The notes under the pieces are model-generated. The model ran no database searches, was not told the DNA's origin, and worked only from the letters and a program-made list of their open reading frames with translations. A DNA stretch of 6,319 nt from Pseudomonadota bacterium (lineage in GTDB: Bacteria > Desulfobacterota > Desulfovibrionia > Desulfovibrionales > Desulfovibrionaceae): NCBI GenBank assembly GCA_023426275.1, contig JAFABC010000355.1:1-6319 (forward strand). Direction: 5' to 3'. Shown piece by piece: positions 5,374-6,319 of the stretch. The translations under genes and the position numbers were made by a program. Each line of letters opens with the position of its first letter. Positions within the stretch are counted from its first letter, which is position 1.

Positions 5374-6261
5374 ATGTGCAGTCGCACGCCGGCCGAATCC
5401 CCGGTGCTGGAAGCCGTGGCCTCGGCCTTTGCCGCCCTGGCCGCCTTGCGCCGGGACATCGCCGCCACCCTGCCCGATCAGGTCCTGGAGCTGCCCCATG
5501 ACCCGGACGCCTTTGCCGCGGGCGAACCCCTGCTCGCCCCCCTGGAGGCCGCCCGGCTGGCGCCGGGATTCCGGGCCGCCGGCGAGGCCATGCTGCCCCG
5601 GCTGACGGACATCTTTCCGGCGCTGGGCCGCGAGGTGACGATTCTCGGGCAGGCGCTGGCCATGCGGCCGCGTCTGGCCGAGCCGCTCGTGTCCGGGTTC
5701 GTGGCCGGCCGGTCCGGGGACATGACGGCCCTGGCGGCCGAACTCGGCCTTTCGCCACAGATTCTGACCTTTCTCACCCAGGCCATGGTGTCCGCCGTGC
5801 TGCAACGGACCGCAGCCACGCTTTCGCCGCTGGCGGACGACTCCCTGTGGCAGCGGGCATATTGCCCGGTGTGCGGTTCCGCCCCGGCCATGGGCCTGCT
5901 CAAGGACAAGCCCGATCCTTCCGAATTCCTCATCTCCAAGGCCGGACGGCTCATGCTGTCCTGCTCCCTGTGCGGCCATACCTGGCGGTTCCCCCGGCTC
6001 AAGTGCCCGTCGTGCGGCGAGCTCGACCACAACAAGCTCGACGTGCTGACCGTACAGGGCCGCCCCCGCGAACGCATCCATACCTGCGCCTCCTGCCAGC
6101 GCTACCTGATCGTGGTGGACATGGTGGAGCGCGACGAGGCGTTGGACCTGGGGGCCGCTCCGGCCGGACTGGCCCATCTCGACGCCGTGGCCCAGTCCCG
6201 GGGCTTCGCGCCCATCTGCCCCGCCCCCTGGAACCGGTTCGAGGACTCCCCTTCGGCCTGA
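5374..6261 (+). CDS. fdhE: FdhE-type formate dehydrogenase maturation protein (copy 2, in the fdhAB operon)
   Basis: This is a 295-residue FdhE-family protein with the same four CxxC pairs as copy 1: C164/C167 in YCPVCGS, C197/C200, C211/C214 and C238/C241 in CASCQRYL. The first half is alanine- and leucine-rich and helical-looking; there is no signal or membrane segment, so it acts in the cytoplasm. AGGAG lies 8 nt before the ATG. It follows fdhB by 79 nt on the same strand, and the order alpha, beta, fdhE is familiar from Desulfovibrio formate dehydrogenase operons, so it is the likely dedicated chaperone for this FdhA, acting before Tat export. Relative to copy 1 it has about 10 extra residues (near 175-190) between the first two CxxC pairs, and a quite different N-terminal half. 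Whether the two are redundant or specialised cannot be told from sequence. Confidence 0.93.
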   Translation: MCSRTPAESPVLEAVASAFAALAALRRDIAATLPDQVLELPHDPDAFAAGEPLLAPLEAARLAPGFRAAGEAMLPRLTDIFPALGREVTILGQALAMRPRLAEPLVSGFVAGRSGDMTALAAELGLSPQILTFLTQAMVSAVLQRTAATLSPLADDSLWQRAYCPVCGSAPAMGLLKDKPDPSEFLISKAGRLMLSCSLCGHTWRFPRLKCPSCGELDHNKLDVLTVQGRPRERIHTCASCQRYLIVVDMVERDEALDLGAAPAGLAHLDAVAQSRGFAPICPAPWNRFEDSPSA

Positions 6262-6295
6262 CGTCCGGCGAGTGTTTTAAGACGGAAAAGGCTGG

Positions 6296-6319
6296 AAGAC
6301 GCCTCCGGCGGCCGGGGGG
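6296..6319 (+). repeat. Dispersed-type repeat unit, copy 2 (cut by the window end)
   Basis: The sequence from 6296 matches the minus strand at 140-120 at 20 of 21 positions, with the core GCCTCCGGCGGCCGGG at 6301-6316 followed by GGG at the window end. By analogy with copy 1, the complementary arm of a G-rich hairpin is expected just beyond the edge, which would make it the 3' end signal of the fdhA-fdhB-fdhE2 transcript. Positions 6262-6295 between the stop codon and the repeat show no terminator of their own. Confidence 0.55.

Overview
The window looks like chromosomal DNA from a Desulfovibrio-type sulfate reducer (Desulfovibrionaceae). It is GC-rich, and its genes most resemble the periplasmic formate dehydrogenases of Desulfovibrio. 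No sequence comparison was run, so the genus-level placement rests on recognised protein motifs and gene order.

Layout, left to right: a strong 18-bp hairpin at the left edge; a dispersed-type repeat with a terminator-like hairpin; fdhE1 on the minus strand (155-1027); a 437-bp divergent regulatory region (1028-1464) with an AT-rich core, a 9+9 bp dyad, a candidate sigma70 promoter and a 12-bp palindromic direct repeat in the leader; then a plus-strand cluster of fdhA (1465-4503), fdhB (4563-5294) and fdhE2 (5374-6261). A second, inverted copy of the repeat seen after fdhE1 starts after fdhE2 and is cut by the window end.

fdhA is one gene of 1012 residues and is easy to misannotate. An in-frame TGA at 2029-2031 sits exactly where selenocysteine occurs in formate dehydrogenases (context DHQARV-Sec-H), with a hairpin just downstream at a position fitting a bacterial SECIS. 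An ordinary ORF caller splits it into a 188-residue N-terminal piece and an 807-residue C-terminal piece.

Functionally, FdhA is the catalytic subunit: bis-MGD with W or Mo, Sec189, His190, Arg438 and one [4Fe-4S] cluster. FdhB carries three further [4Fe-4S] clusters. FdhA has a twin-arginine signal and FdhB has no signal and no membrane anchor, so the pair is predicted to fold in the cytoplasm, be exported together and work as a soluble periplasmic dimer passing formate electrons to a periplasmic cytochrome c. The two FdhE-type proteins, both with four CxxC motifs but clearly diverged, are predicted cytoplasmic maturation factors for FdhA. FdhD, the selenocysteine machinery, the Tat translocase and any dedicated cytochrome are not in the window.

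This is mostly a known type of system. The points worth checking are the Sec readthrough, the two divergent FdhE paralogues flanking one enzyme, a possible conserved redox-switch cysteine pair in FdhA, GC-rich hairpins ahead of every ribosome binding site, and the operator-like dyad in the divergent promoter region.
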